This document shows, one piece after another, positions 14,116-21,190 of a DNA stretch of 31,256 nucleotides. Numbering within the stretch: position 1 is the stretch's first letter; each line of letters opens with the position of its first letter. The notes below the pieces were generated by a model. That model had not been told where the DNA came from, did not search any database, and was given only the letters and a program-made list of their open reading frames with translations. The DNA is from JAFGCR01 sp964538225 (GTDB lineage Bacteria; Patescibacteriota; Gracilibacteria; UM-FILTER-43-11). Both the position numbers and the translations under genes were made by a program. The stretch lies in NCBI GenBank assembly GCA_964538225.1, contig CAZIDW010000008.1, forward strand, positions 1 to 31,256, given 5' to 3'.

Positions 14116-14685
14116 ATGGCCGAATCTGCTATCTTCGCTCTTCTTGCCGGCACTCTGATTATCACGGTTTTTTATGCGTTCGGCATCAGCACGATTGATC
14201 CGCGATTGATTTTAACAGCGGTACTCCTGTTTCTGATTCCCGGCATTTACGCAGCCATCACCAGCGGTCCCTTTGTTCCCTCTAGCCGTAAACGCCACAA
14301 AAAAATGCTCGACCTGGCCGATCTTAAATCCTCCGACATCGTCTACGATCTGGGTTGCGGGGACGGGCGACTGGTGTTTAAGGCCGCGCCTTTTGCCAAA
14401 AAAGTCATCGGCTACGAATTGTCCATTCCCCTGTATTTGTTCGGTAAGATCCGCCAATTCTTTAATCCCAAAAATGCCCGTATCCGGTTCGGGAATATCT
14501 GGAAACAGGATTACCGCGACGCGGACGTGGTTTTTGTCTATCTCCTCCCCAAAGCCATGAAACAATTTTACAAAGACGTCTGGCCCACATTAAAACCAGG
14601 CACACGGGTGGTGTCTAACGCCTTTCAGATTCACGAAATTAAACCCCTCCAAAAAGAAGGAAAGGTCTATTTATATCAGGCTTAA
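14116..14685 (+). CDS. Membrane-anchored class I methyltransferase (FAM173-like)
   Basis: SAM-dependent methyltransferase of 189 residues with two N-terminal hydrophobic helices (about 5-24 and 30-50). The SAM-binding motif I is VYDLGCGDGRLVFKA (77-91) and the acidic motif II is VIGYELS. The next strand reads DADVVFVYLLPKAMKQF. This combination of a membrane anchor, a DLGxGDGR motif and an x-x-Y-L-x-P-x-x-M stretch resembles the FAM173/ATPSCKMT family, which methylates lysine in the ATP synthase c ring or adenine nucleotide carriers; some bacterial and archaeal members are uncharacterised. The substrate here is unknown. Its stop shares TTAA with the convergent small gene. Confidence 0.82.
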   Translation: MAESAIFALLAGTLIITVFYAFGISTIDPRLILTAVLLFLIPGIYAAITSGPFVPSSRKRHKKMLDLADLKSSDIVYDLGCGDGRLVFKAAPFAKKVIGYELSIPLYLFGKIRQFFNPKNARIRFGNIWKQDYRDADVVFVYLLPKAMKQFYKDVWPTLKPGTRVVSNAFQIHEIKPLQKEGKVYLYQA

Positions 14686-14936
14686 ACCGCTGCAACCCGC
14701 TCACGCGTGGATTCCTGTACCGCTATCCGATTTTTAGCTTCAGACGATTGTTTCAGGAAAATCTGATAGCCTCGTTTACGTTGTAGAATCTGCACGTCTC
14801 CGTTGCTCTCCGGTTTGGCGGCGTGGAAGCTGAGCTTATAAACATCCTGGCCACCAAAACCATAGGTCGTGATTAATTCATATCTACCGGATTCCAGTTC
14901 CCTGCGACGGGTCTCATAATCGCCTGCTATTTTTGA
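14682..14936 (-). pseudogene. Out-of-frame 3' part of the small gene at 14927-15163
   Basis: From 14936 to the TAA at 14684-14682 the minus strand is open for 84 codons with protein-like content (RRRELESGRYELITTYGFGG, then KLSFHAAKP, ending in a basic helix), but it has no ATG, GTG or TTG at its start. It follows the TAG stop of the upstream frame at an A5 run (T5 at 14930-14934). One extra A would join the two into a protein of about 160 residues (KKEGSQKIAGDYETRR across the joint). It is either a true frameshift, a homopolymer error in the read, or a -1 slip; I favour one of the first two. Confidence 0.6.
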
Positions 14937-15163
14937 CTACCCTCTTTTTTCCACAGGTCGATAAGCGTAACAGCTTTTACAATCTGAGTCCGCCATCCCA
15001 TTACTTTTAACGCGGCTTCATGGCTTATGATGAGAGCCCGGCCTTTTGGGGTGTTGGGCTGATCGCATTCAAATTCAAACCCTTCGGTTTTCAGGGCCGT
15101 CCGCCGCTGGTTGATATCGCGGATCGTCGCCGTGTTCACATCTGGATGAGGCAATTCGGACAT
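14927..15163 (-). CDS. Hypothetical protein, probably cut short by a frameshift
   Basis: A 78-residue open frame starting MSELPHPDVNTATIRD. A full-consensus promoter at 15213-15186 points at it, which argues that it is an expressed gene. The protein is soluble and charged, with a predicted beta-rich first half and a helix (ISHEAALKVMGWRTQIVKAV) ending in LIDLWKKEGSQK. The open frame just past the stop continues in the -1 frame (see 14682-14936), so the complete protein was probably about twice as long. I recognise no family. Confidence 0.65.
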   Translation of the reverse strand: MSELPHPDVNTATIRDINQRRTALKTEGFEFECDQPNTPKGRALIISHEAALKVMGWRTQIVKAVTLIDLWKKEGSQK

Positions 15164-15185
15164 AAAAAATTATATTTAGGGTTAA

Positions 15186-15213
15186 ATTATAATCTTACGC
15201 GTGTTGTTGTCAA
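15186..15213 (-). promoter_or_regulatory. Full-consensus promoter of the 15163 gene
   Basis: On the minus strand TTGACA (15213-15208), 16-bp spacer, TATAAT (15191-15186). The start point is about 16 nt before ATG 15163. It also lies just downstream of the tRNA-Ala tail array. Confidence 0.85.
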
Positions 15214-15242
15214 AAAACAGCCACGAGCCTGTTAGTTAAAGG

Positions 15243-15574
15243 TGGTGGAGATGGGGGGGCTTGAACCCCCGACCTGTCCGACGTCACATCGGACCGCTCT
15301 TGATTTGCCCGTCAGAAATCATCTTTTCAATTATCTTTTTGCTTTTAAATTTTTTAAGACGATATTCTGCCTGTCTTGCTTTTTTAGGCAAAGAAAATTT
15401 TTGAAAAAACACTAAAAACAATGGTCTCAGGTTTCTGGTAGCTCTGACCAAACCCCTTAAATGTTGACCTAATCTTATATAAAGGTCAGCCGCAACCCCA
15501 ATGTAATATCTATCGTTTTTACTGCACCAAAGAATATAAACACAATTTTTCATCGGAATACAAAAAATACTAAA
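15243..15574 (-). repeat. 332-bp GIY-YIG/tRNA-Ala tail module, distal copy
   Basis: By eye identical to 15575-15906, directly joined to it. On the minus strand each module runs: spacer TTTAGTATTTTTTGTATTCC, GIY-YIG gene, hairpin GTCCGATGTGACGTCGGAC (one wobble pair relative to the Val units), and the tRNA-Ala 3' third (AGGTCGGGGG through CCA), which equals that of the intact tRNA-Ala(GGC). The boundaries fall exactly after CCA. Confidence 0.93.
15284..15553 (-). CDS. Small GIY-YIG nuclease, distal copy
   Basis: An 89-residue single-domain GIY-YIG protein (UPF0213-like). Catalytic features: CVYILWC (the 'GIY' strand, residues 4-10), RYYIG (15-19, the 'YIG' strand), R27 in YIRLGQH, and E63 in ARQAEYRLKKF. 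I start at ATG 15553; the frame is open further through the tRNA tail, which would give an artificial leader (SGVQAPPSPPF). The last codons (KSGPM, then TGA) lie in the D-arm/anticodon region of the tRNA-like fragment, with the TGA as the hairpin loop. Stand-alone GIY-YIG proteins of this type are widespread with unknown roles; others of the fold cut DNA in homing or repair. Confidence 0.88.
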   Translation of the reverse strand: MKNCVYILWCSKNDRYYIGVAADLYIRLGQHLRGLVRATRNLRPLFLVFFQKFSLPKKARQAEYRLKKFKSKKIIEKMISDGQIKSGPM

Positions 15575-15906
15575 TGGTGGAGATGGGGGGGCTTGAACCC
15601 CCGACCTGTCCGACGTCACATCGGACCGCTCTTGATTTGCCCGTCAGAAATCATCTTTTCAATTATCTTTTTGCTTTTAAATTTTTTAAGACGATATTCT
15701 GCCTGTCTTGCTTTTTTAGGCAAAGAAAATTTTTGAAAAAACACTAAAAACAATGGTCTCAGGTTTCTGGTAGCTCTGACCAAACCCCTTAAATGTTGAC
15801 CTAATCTTATATAAAGGTCAGCCGCAACCCCAATGTAATATCTATCGTTTTTACTGCACCAAAGAATATAAACACAATTTTTCATCGGAATACAAAAAAT
15901 ACTAAA
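15575..15906 (-). repeat. 332-bp GIY-YIG/tRNA-Ala tail module, proximal copy
   Basis: Adjoins the CCA of the intact tRNA-Ala(GGC) at 15907 on one side and the second module on the other. No difference from 15243-15574 is visible by eye, so the duplication is very recent, is kept identical by recombination, or is an assembly effect. Confidence 0.93.
15616..15885 (-). CDS. Small GIY-YIG nuclease, proximal copy
   Basis: Protein identical to that of 15284-15553 (89 residues; Y6/Y16-Y17/G19, R27, E63). ATG at 15885 follows a T-rich spacer 21 nt after the CCA of tRNA-Ala(GGC), so transcription of the tRNA would run into the nuclease gene; there is no separate promoter that I can see and no terminator between them. 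The TGA stop at 15618-15616 forms the loop of the module's terminal hairpin. The arrangement suggests that gene and tRNA tail move as one unit. Confidence 0.88.
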   Translation of the reverse strand: MKNCVYILWCSKNDRYYIGVAADLYIRLGQHLRGLVRATRNLRPLFLVFFQKFSLPKKARQAEYRLKKFKSKKIIEKMISDGQIKSGPM

Positions 15907-15983
<77 letters not shown>

Positions 15984-15999
15984 ACATTGTGCAGACGAC

Positions 16000-16028
16000 A
16001 TTGTATAGCAAAAAGCTTTTTCCGCCAA
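16000..16028 (-). promoter_or_regulatory. Promoter of tRNA-Ala(GGC)
   Basis: On the minus strand TTGGCG (16028-16023), 17-bp spacer, TACAAT (16005-16000). It probably drives the tRNA and the two modules behind it. For the divergent surface-protein gene only a -10-like TATAGT (16040-16045) is seen. Confidence 0.65.
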
Positions 16029-16074
16029 TGTTTTTAAGGTATAGTTTTTGTTGTTAAAAATAAATAAAAATATC

Positions 16075-18792
16075 ATGAAAAAATTATTAACCACATTTCT
16101 GGCAGTTGTCGGATTGTTTTTGGCGACATCCGGTTTGGCCAAAGCTGAATTTGTACCTTACCAGGAACCCAGCATTAAAAATGATTACTGTGGCCCTGTG
16201 ATGAACTACAAATACTGCAAATGCGCTTTTCACGGCCAGCATTGTGATGCTGTGGGTATGGATTCCGCGGGCGCTAATAATTATGTGCAAAGCGGTTTCA
16301 CGAATTGGGCCAATGAAAAACGGGTTCAATTCGGGGCGGTGTGCAATGAGCAAGGGGGCATCCAGAAGACAATCGATGGGCAATTTGGCTGTTTGTATTG
16401 CGACCCCCCCAGCTTTAAATATGAAGGCGATTGCTGGACAGTCGAAGAGCTTTGTTCCGATGATCCGAATATAAAATTCAGCGTCGAGGATGACGCTTGC
16501 TATTGCCCGACCGGATATGAATTGCTTACGGATAACACCTGTGAACCCATTTGCCCTCCCGATGACCCTTCGCTTGTTTACGATCCTGAAATCGATGAAT
16601 GTGTCTGCGCCCCCGGGTATGAAGAAGGGGATGATGGTTTCTGTGTCGAAGCACCGGAAATCAATTTAAATGTTGAATTTATCGATAGTACTCCCCCTTT
16701 TCTGGCGGACGGAGAAACTCAGGGGGTGATGGAAATCAGTATCACCGATTATGAGACCGGCGATCCCGTAGAGGCCCGTTTCGCTATCAAATATTCCGAT
16801 ACAGGAAAACCCGGACGAGTCGTTTCGAGCGAAATGATCGAACCCGGAAAATACAAAATCGTTTATCAGACAGCCAACTTAAAAGAGATGGGCAAGTCGG
16901 GTGTCTTCGATGACGGACTTTACATTTTTTATGACAGCAAACGGCAGGAAGAAGAAGTTTATAAAGTCCAGCCCATCCAGGTAGCCGTAGGCCTGATCAG
17001 CCAGGTCGTATTCACCAAGCCGGGCTTTGAACAAACGCCCACTGAAATCGTTTTTACCTCTCCGCAAACAAAAATCCACTTTATAACGGAATACGAAGGC
17101 CAGACTTACGATATCGCGGGAGCAACCGTCGAGATTGTTTCTAATTACGCTTCTTTTACATCCGATTCTTCCGGAATGGTAACAGTAGAGGCGCCGCAGA
17201 ACATGGAAAGCGAGATCGACAATGAGATGGAAGTGGTATTGCCCCTTACCGCTGAAGCGAAAGACGATGTAGCGGATGCCGGCCGCAATCTTAAAAAAGT
17301 GCGTGGCGTCACAGCGTCAGGGATGGAAAATACCTCAGCTCTGATCAATGATTTTGTCGGCAAATTATGCCAGACCAAAACAGCTGATGAGGCTGAGACA
17401 TTGCTGTCCGGTGTTAAACGGGTCAAATACGCCCTTTTCTTTATTCTGGAGGGCGAAAAGAATCTCAAATTGACCACGAAAGGGATGGCTGATGCCATTA
17501 AAGATCAAATATGGGATTTAATGGATATGGCTGATGTGTTTGGAAAGCTTGCCGATAAATTCGGTGGGCCTATCAAACGTTTTGTGGAAGGCGTTGGTGA
17601 AAAAGCAGGCGATTTAACGGTGGACGCTGTAAAGCCTTTGCTTAAAGACATGGGTGAATGGGGCGAGTATTTCGCCAAAGGAATCGAAATGGAAGGGTGG
17701 GGTTTTTACAACGAAATGCGTGTTCTCAATACCAAGGTCGCTAATATGGGCCAGGACCTCATCAGCCAGTTCGCGGCGGCGATGCGTTACTTCACTCAGG
17801 CGTCCGCGCCGAATTTCGATGCCGGCTGGGTCAATGAGTTTACGTGGGAAATGACCAAAAAAGCGTCAATCGATCATGGAGTAAAAGAAGGATATAACGC
17901 AGTGAAATCTGAAGATTGGATTCAGGAATTCTTCTTATCCCGTGAGCGGGAAATGCTCACTGCGCTCGCCGATCAAATCGATGCTAAAGTCGCACGCGGT
18001 AACTGGAATCGTATCCACACGGATACCGACCTTTTAACAGCTAAATGGGATTATGACAAAATGATGAGTAAATACCGCCTGGCCGCCGGAACCGATGTGC
18101 GTATTACTGAGGCCAAGGCTGAAATTGAACTCCTTCTCGATGTGGTTCTTACTCCTCTAAAATTTACCGGATTCGCCTGGGAGGCGGCTGAGGCCGCTGA
18201 AACGACTTATAAAGTCGCACGGTCCGCGGTACTCAACAATCATGTCTTCTTCTCATGGGCGGATGCGACTGGTTTGGTTAATCAAAAGATGATGACAGCC
18301 GTTGACAGGGCGCTCGGCATGCCTTCGCAAAGCTCATCCATTTGGCCTCTTGCCATCGCACAGGAAGAGACAGCAGAAGGAGGCCTTGTTGTGGATGAGC
18401 AGTTCATTGATTACGGTAAAGCGGCCACAGAAGCAGACTACCTTAAAAATCTTTACGAGATCACGTCCACGATTGAAAAATATTTCCCCGATGAGACCGG
18501 AGAGCTGAAATCATACAACGAAGGTCTTGAGGAACGGATTGCAACCGCGGAAGCTCAGCGCGACGAACTTAAACCCCTTGTTAAAAAAGACCTGGAAGCG
18601 GTTGGTGAAACGGAAGATGAAACAGGGGAGCCGACATCCGAATGTGATGATCCCCTGGATGTGAACTGCGACGGCAAAGTCGACCTGAAAGACATCACGG
18701 TCGGCGAATGGCTGGCACTGGGTGTGATGGTCATCATCCTTTACTTCATCGTTAAAGGCATCCGCCGATTGTTTAATCGCAAGAAAAAATAA
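16075..18792 (+). CDS. Large secreted, membrane-anchored surface protein
   Basis: A 905-residue exported protein. ATG 16075 is chosen because it opens a clean signal peptide (MKKLLTTFLAVVGLFLATSG, cleavage near LAKAEF). Residues about 30-200 are cysteine-rich with EGF-like spacing (CYCPTGYELLTDNTCEPIC, then CVCAPGYEEGDDGFC). About 205-400 are beta-rich, with an Ig-like/invasin-like segment (FLADGETQGVMEISITDYET). About 400-820 are mostly helical. A dockerin-like calcium loop, DVNCDGKVDLKD (about 862-873), precedes one membrane helix (about 880-898) and a basic tail. Topology would put nearly everything outside the cell. Function is unknown; adhesion or host/neighbour contact is a reasonable guess. 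It heads a compact four-gene cluster. Confidence 0.82.
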   Translation: MKKLLTTFLAVVGLFLATSGLAKAEFVPYQEPSIKNDYCGPVMNYKYCKCAFHGQHCDAVGMDSAGANNYVQSGFTNWANEKRVQFGAVCNEQGGIQKTIDGQFGCLYCDPPSFKYEGDCWTVEELCSDDPNIKFSVEDDACYCPTGYELLTDNTCEPICPPDDPSLVYDPEIDECVCAPGYEEGDDGFCVEAPEINLNVEFIDSTPPFLADGETQGVMEISITDYETGDPVEARFAIKYSDTGKPGRVVSSEMIEPGKYKIVYQTANLKEMGKSGVFDDGLYIFYDSKRQEEEVYKVQPIQVAVGLISQVVFTKPGFEQTPTEIVFTSPQTKIHFITEYEGQTYDIAGATVEIVSNYASFTSDSSGMVTVEAPQNMESEIDNEMEVVLPLTAEAKDDVADAGRNLKKVRGVTASGMENTSALINDFVGKLCQTKTADEAETLLSGVKRVKYALFFILEGEKNLKLTTKGMADAIKDQIWDLMDMADVFGKLADKFGGPIKRFVEGVGEKAGDLTVDAVKPLLKDMGEWGEYFAKGIEMEGWGFYNEMRVLNTKVANMGQDLISQFAAAMRYFTQASAPNFDAGWVNEFTWEMTKKASIDHGVKEGYNAVKSEDWIQEFFLSREREMLTALADQIDAKVARGNWNRIHTDTDLLTAKWDYDKMMSKYRLAAGTDVRITEAKAEIELLLDVVLTPLKFTGFAWEAAEAAETTYKVARSAVLNNHVFFSWADATGLVNQKMMTAVDRALGMPSQSSSIWPLAIAQEETAEGGLVVDEQFIDYGKAATEADYLKNLYEITSTIEKYFPDETGELKSYNEGLEERIATAEAQRDELKPLVKKDLEAVGETEDETGEPTSECDDPLDVNCDGKVDLKDITVGEWLALGVMVIILYFIVKGIRRLFNRKKK

Positions 18793-18793
18793 T

Positions 18794-19015
18794 ATGGATT
18801 TATCACTCATTTTCAAGCTTCTCGGTTCTGCCGGTCTGATATTTATCACCATCGGCGTGCTCACCAAAGACCGTTTTCATCAGAACATCTGCTTTATTAT
18901 CGGCGGGGTACTGCTGGAAGCTTATGCGTTGTTTTTGAAAGATGTGATCTTTGTCCCATTGCAGATTATCTTTGTATTTGCGGCTGCTTACGACCTTTAT
19001 CGCCTAAAGAAATAA
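18794..19015 (+). CDS. Small two- to three-helix membrane protein
   Basis: A 73-residue hydrophobic protein that begins one base after the stop of the 905-residue gene, so the two are probably cotranscribed. Hydrophobic segments cover about residues 4-22 (IFKLLGSAGLIFITIGVL), 32-46 and 52-66 (FVPLQIIFVFAAAYDLY), and the C terminus is basic. It looks like a permease fragment or a CBU_0592-like small membrane protein, but the assignment is not secure. No Shine-Dalgarno sequence is seen before the ATG. Confidence 0.7.
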   Translation: MDLSLIFKLLGSAGLIFITIGVLTKDRFHQNICFIIGGVLLEAYALFLKDVIFVPLQIIFVFAAAYDLYRLKK

Positions 19016-19017
19016 AT

Positions 19018-19482
19018 ATGAACGAATTCATGAGGCTGGCCGTTGAAGAAGCTCAAAATGGCATTCGTAACAATCATGGTGGTCCGTTTGGAGTCGTTAT
19101 TGTTCGCAATGGAGAAGTGATTGCCAGTAATCATAATCGTGTGCTTGAAACAAACGATCCTACCGCTCATGCCGAGATAAATGCGATTCGTGATGCGACT
19201 AAAAAGCTAGGCAGATTTGACCTTTCGGATTGCGAGATCTATTCGACTTGTGAGCCTTGCCCTATGTGTTTGGGCGTTGTGCATTGGGCCAAGATGAAAA
19301 AGATGATTTATGGATGCGTACAGGCCGATGCAGCTGCTATCGGTTTTGATGATCAGTTCATTTACGATGTGATTCGCGGCACGGCGAAAAATCCTCAGGT
19401 TGAGATGATCCAGACTGATCGGAACGAATGCCTGAAGCCTTTTAAAGAGTGGAAGGAAAAAGAAGACAGGGTTCAGTATTAA
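19018..19482 (+). CDS. guaD: Guanine deaminase (cytidine deaminase-like fold)
   Basis: Zinc enzyme that converts guanine to xanthine. The 154 residues match the small bacterial guanine deaminases such as B. subtilis GuaD. The zinc-binding and proton-shuttling motif is HAE (51-53) and the second zinc motif is PCPMC (80-84). GGPFGVVIVRNGEVIA, RVLETNDPTAHAEI and GFDDQFIYD are typical of GuaD; the last in particular separates it from the tRNA adenosine deaminase TadA. It follows the small membrane gene by two bases. Role: purine salvage or breakdown, useful in an organism that probably takes up nucleobases. Confidence 0.9.
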   Translation: MNEFMRLAVEEAQNGIRNNHGGPFGVVIVRNGEVIASNHNRVLETNDPTAHAEINAIRDATKKLGRFDLSDCEIYSTCEPCPMCLGVVHWAKMKKMIYGCVQADAAAIGFDDQFIYDVIRGTAKNPQVEMIQTDRNECLKPFKEWKEKEDRVQY

Positions 19483-19496
19483 TAATTTCAATCAAC

Positions 19497-20045
19497 ATGA
19501 CACTTCTCGAATCTTTACAGCTCCCATTGGGGACTGACATCATTGATTTCAGTCTGCCGGGGACGGATGACAAAATCTATTCTCCTGCTGATTTTGCGGA
19601 TAAAAAGGCATTGGTCATCATCTTCATGTGCAATCATTGCCCGTATGTGCAGGCCATTCTCGACCGCCTTATCCGCTTTCAGTCCGACTACGCCGACAAA
19701 GGAGTCCAGCTAATTGGCATCAATTCAAATGAGTCTGATAACTACCCTGATGATTCGTTTGAAAACATGAAAAAAACTGCCGAAGAGAGAGGGTTTAATT
19801 TTGTATATCTGCACGATGAATCCCAGGAAGCCGCCAAAGCGTATCAGGCCCAATGCACCCCCGATATCTACGTGTTTGACAAGAATCGAAAACTCGCTTA
19901 TCACGGCCGGCTGGATGATAATTGGCAGGACGAATCAGCAGTCCAGAAACAGGAACTGCGGGCGTCGCTTGATGCCATTTTAAATGGCCAGCCTGTGTCT
20001 GAGATCCAGCATCCGAGCATGGGTTGTTCGATTAAGTGGCGATAA
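19497..20045 (+). CDS. Peroxiredoxin-like thioredoxin-fold protein (PRX_like1 type)
   Basis: A 182-residue thioredoxin-fold protein of the AhpC/TSA group. I start at ATG 19497 (MTLLESLQLPLG); a longer frame overlaps the guanine deaminase. Family features: FSLPGTDDKIYS, VIIFMCNHCPYVQAI with cysteines in CNHC (45-48), INSNESDNYPDDSFENM, CTPDIYVFD, YHGRLDDNW and the C-terminal SMGCSIKWR. All match the PRX_like1 group, whose substrate is unknown. It carries no signal peptide. The last 17 bp of the gene region (from GATTAAGTGGCG) are repeated 134 bp downstream beside a palindromic insert. Confidence 0.88.
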   Translation: MTLLESLQLPLGTDIIDFSLPGTDDKIYSPADFADKKALVIIFMCNHCPYVQAILDRLIRFQSDYADKGVQLIGINSNESDNYPDDSFENMKKTAEERGFNFVYLHDESQEAAKAYQAQCTPDIYVFDKNRKLAYHGRLDDNWQDESAVQKQELRASLDAILNGQPVSEIQHPSMGCSIKWR

Positions 20046-20180
20046 ACGCGTTCCGAACGAAATAAGTCCTCCGTAGCCATAGACGAAGGGGGACGCAATG
20101 AAGTGAGGATCCCGATGTGCTCCGATGAACCAGCGGAGTGCAATCGGGGAGCGTTTACCCATTGATTAAGTGGCGATAAA
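20030..20180. repeat. 117-bp palindromic insert bounded by 17-bp direct repeats
   Basis: GATTAAGTGGCGATAAA occurs at 20030-20046 (end of the peroxiredoxin gene) and at 20164-20180. The 117 bp between hold a long imperfect hairpin, TCCCGAT...CTCCG (20111-20125) against CGGAG...ATCGGGGA (20135-20152). This looks like a small palindromic element inserted at the stop codon, with the duplicated target restoring the gene's end. No gene lies in 20046-20255. Confidence 0.7.
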
Positions 20181-20190
20181 TCTTTTCATA

Positions 20191-20237
20191 TTAAAAAAGA
20201 GCCCGTCCTCCGAAGTTTTATGCGAAGGAGGACGGGC
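20191..20237 (-). terminator. Bidirectional Rho-independent terminator
   Basis: GCCCGTCCTCC (20201-20211) pairs perfectly with GGAGGACGGGC (20227-20237). Read on the minus strand the hairpin is followed by TCTTTTTTAA, so it terminates the phosphotransferase gene best; in the plus direction the T-run is weak (TTT), but the hairpin also follows the peroxiredoxin gene. Confidence 0.85.
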
Positions 20238-20255
20238 TTTGCCAACAATCTTTTT

Positions 20256-21056
20256 TTACCGCCGGACAAACACCATGCTCAGCCGGTCGGTGATTGTGTT
20301 GATCCAGTGAAGCCGGCCACGGAATTCAATCCGTGACAGAGCGCTCAGGACACTGAACACCATCGCCAGCCCGAGTACGGCATTGGGAATGGGTGAAGAG
20401 GGCACCCAGCCCTGGTCGAGAGGAAGATAGGCAAGGAGCGTGGTGTACTGAAGGGTGAACTTAATCTTCCCAAACCACGTGGCGCTTGCTTGACGCTGCC
20501 AGCGCTGACCGATGTTAAACGGATGACGCATCAACGTTCCGGCCAGTTCCACACCGATCATCACGCCCACAAAGGGCGCCCACAAATTCCCCGATACACA
20601 AAAGTAGATAGCGATGGGCAGAACCGTGATTTTGTCGATGAACGGATCCAGCCACGCCCCCATTTTGGTGCGGCCGGGGTGGTTCAGCTCCTCCCATGTG
20701 TCTGGGAATGACTTACTCTTGCTCCCGCAGGCGCTGGCGATGTTGCCGTCGAGCTTATCCAGCGCCACTCCGAAAACCATGATGCAGAATCCTGTATACG
20801 CGTGCCCGGCCAGATACGTGATAAAGCCGGCCCACACCACGGGAAACCGCAGAATGGTCACCCAATTGGGAGCTAAAGGTCTTAATTTACACCCTAGCTT
20901 CCCGATTGGGATAAAGAAGCAGAGCGTTCCCATTCGCTTCAGCCATTCCTTGGAAGGAACCCACAGCAGAAGCACGACGATTACCAGCGCTGTGAGTACG
21001 TAGTAGACAACAGGGATATTGAATATTTTTTCTAAGATCCAGACAGAATCGGCCAT
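20256..21056 (-). CDS. CDP-alcohol phosphatidyltransferase with an insert in the active-site motif
   Basis: Membrane enzyme that joins a CDP-activated lipid to an alcohol (e.g. glycerol-3-phosphate or inositol phosphate) in phospholipid synthesis. The 266 residues give about five hydrophobic helices. The CDP-OH-P motif D-x2-D-G-x2-A-R-x8-9-G-x3-D-x3-D is present as DKLDGNIAS (D100, D103, G104, A107) and GAWLDPFIDK (G133, D137, D141). But the arginine is serine, and about 24 residues instead of 8 separate the halves, rich in Ser, Lys, Glu. All four catalytic aspartates remain. A strong Shine-Dalgarno AGGAGG lies 4 nt before the ATG (21066-21061), unusual here. Which alcohol is used cannot be told. 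Confidence 0.85.
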   Translation of the reverse strand: MADSVWILEKIFNIPVVYYVLTALVIVVLLLWVPSKEWLKRMGTLCFFIPIGKLGCKLRPLAPNWVTILRFPVVWAGFITYLAGHAYTGFCIMVFGVALDKLDGNIASACGSKSKSFPDTWEELNHPGRTKMGAWLDPFIDKITVLPIAIYFCVSGNLWAPFVGVMIGVELAGTLMRHPFNIGQRWQRQASATWFGKIKFTLQYTTLLAYLPLDQGWVPSSPIPNAVLGLAMVFSVLSALSRIEFRGRLHWINTITDRLSMVFVRR

Positions 21057-21190
21057 AACCCCTCCTGACTTATCTGAAAAGTGTTAAAGATCGTTGGCAG
21101 TGGATGCCGAAAAAACCAGCATACCATTTCAAGATCTTAGGCAGGCTGAACAGGCCTGTCAATAACAGATATCGCTAAGGAGGGTATTTA

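Noticed and set aside
14927..14940. Programmed -1 frameshift joining the two small frames
   Set aside because: The A5 run gives no proper X-XXY-YYZ slippery heptamer in the right phase and no pseudoknot is apparent; a plain indel is simpler.
15284..15619. Longer GIY-YIG protein starting at 15619 (MTSDRSGVQAPPSPPF...)
   Set aside because: The extra N terminus is the translation of the tRNA tail; the domain starts at MKNCVYIL.
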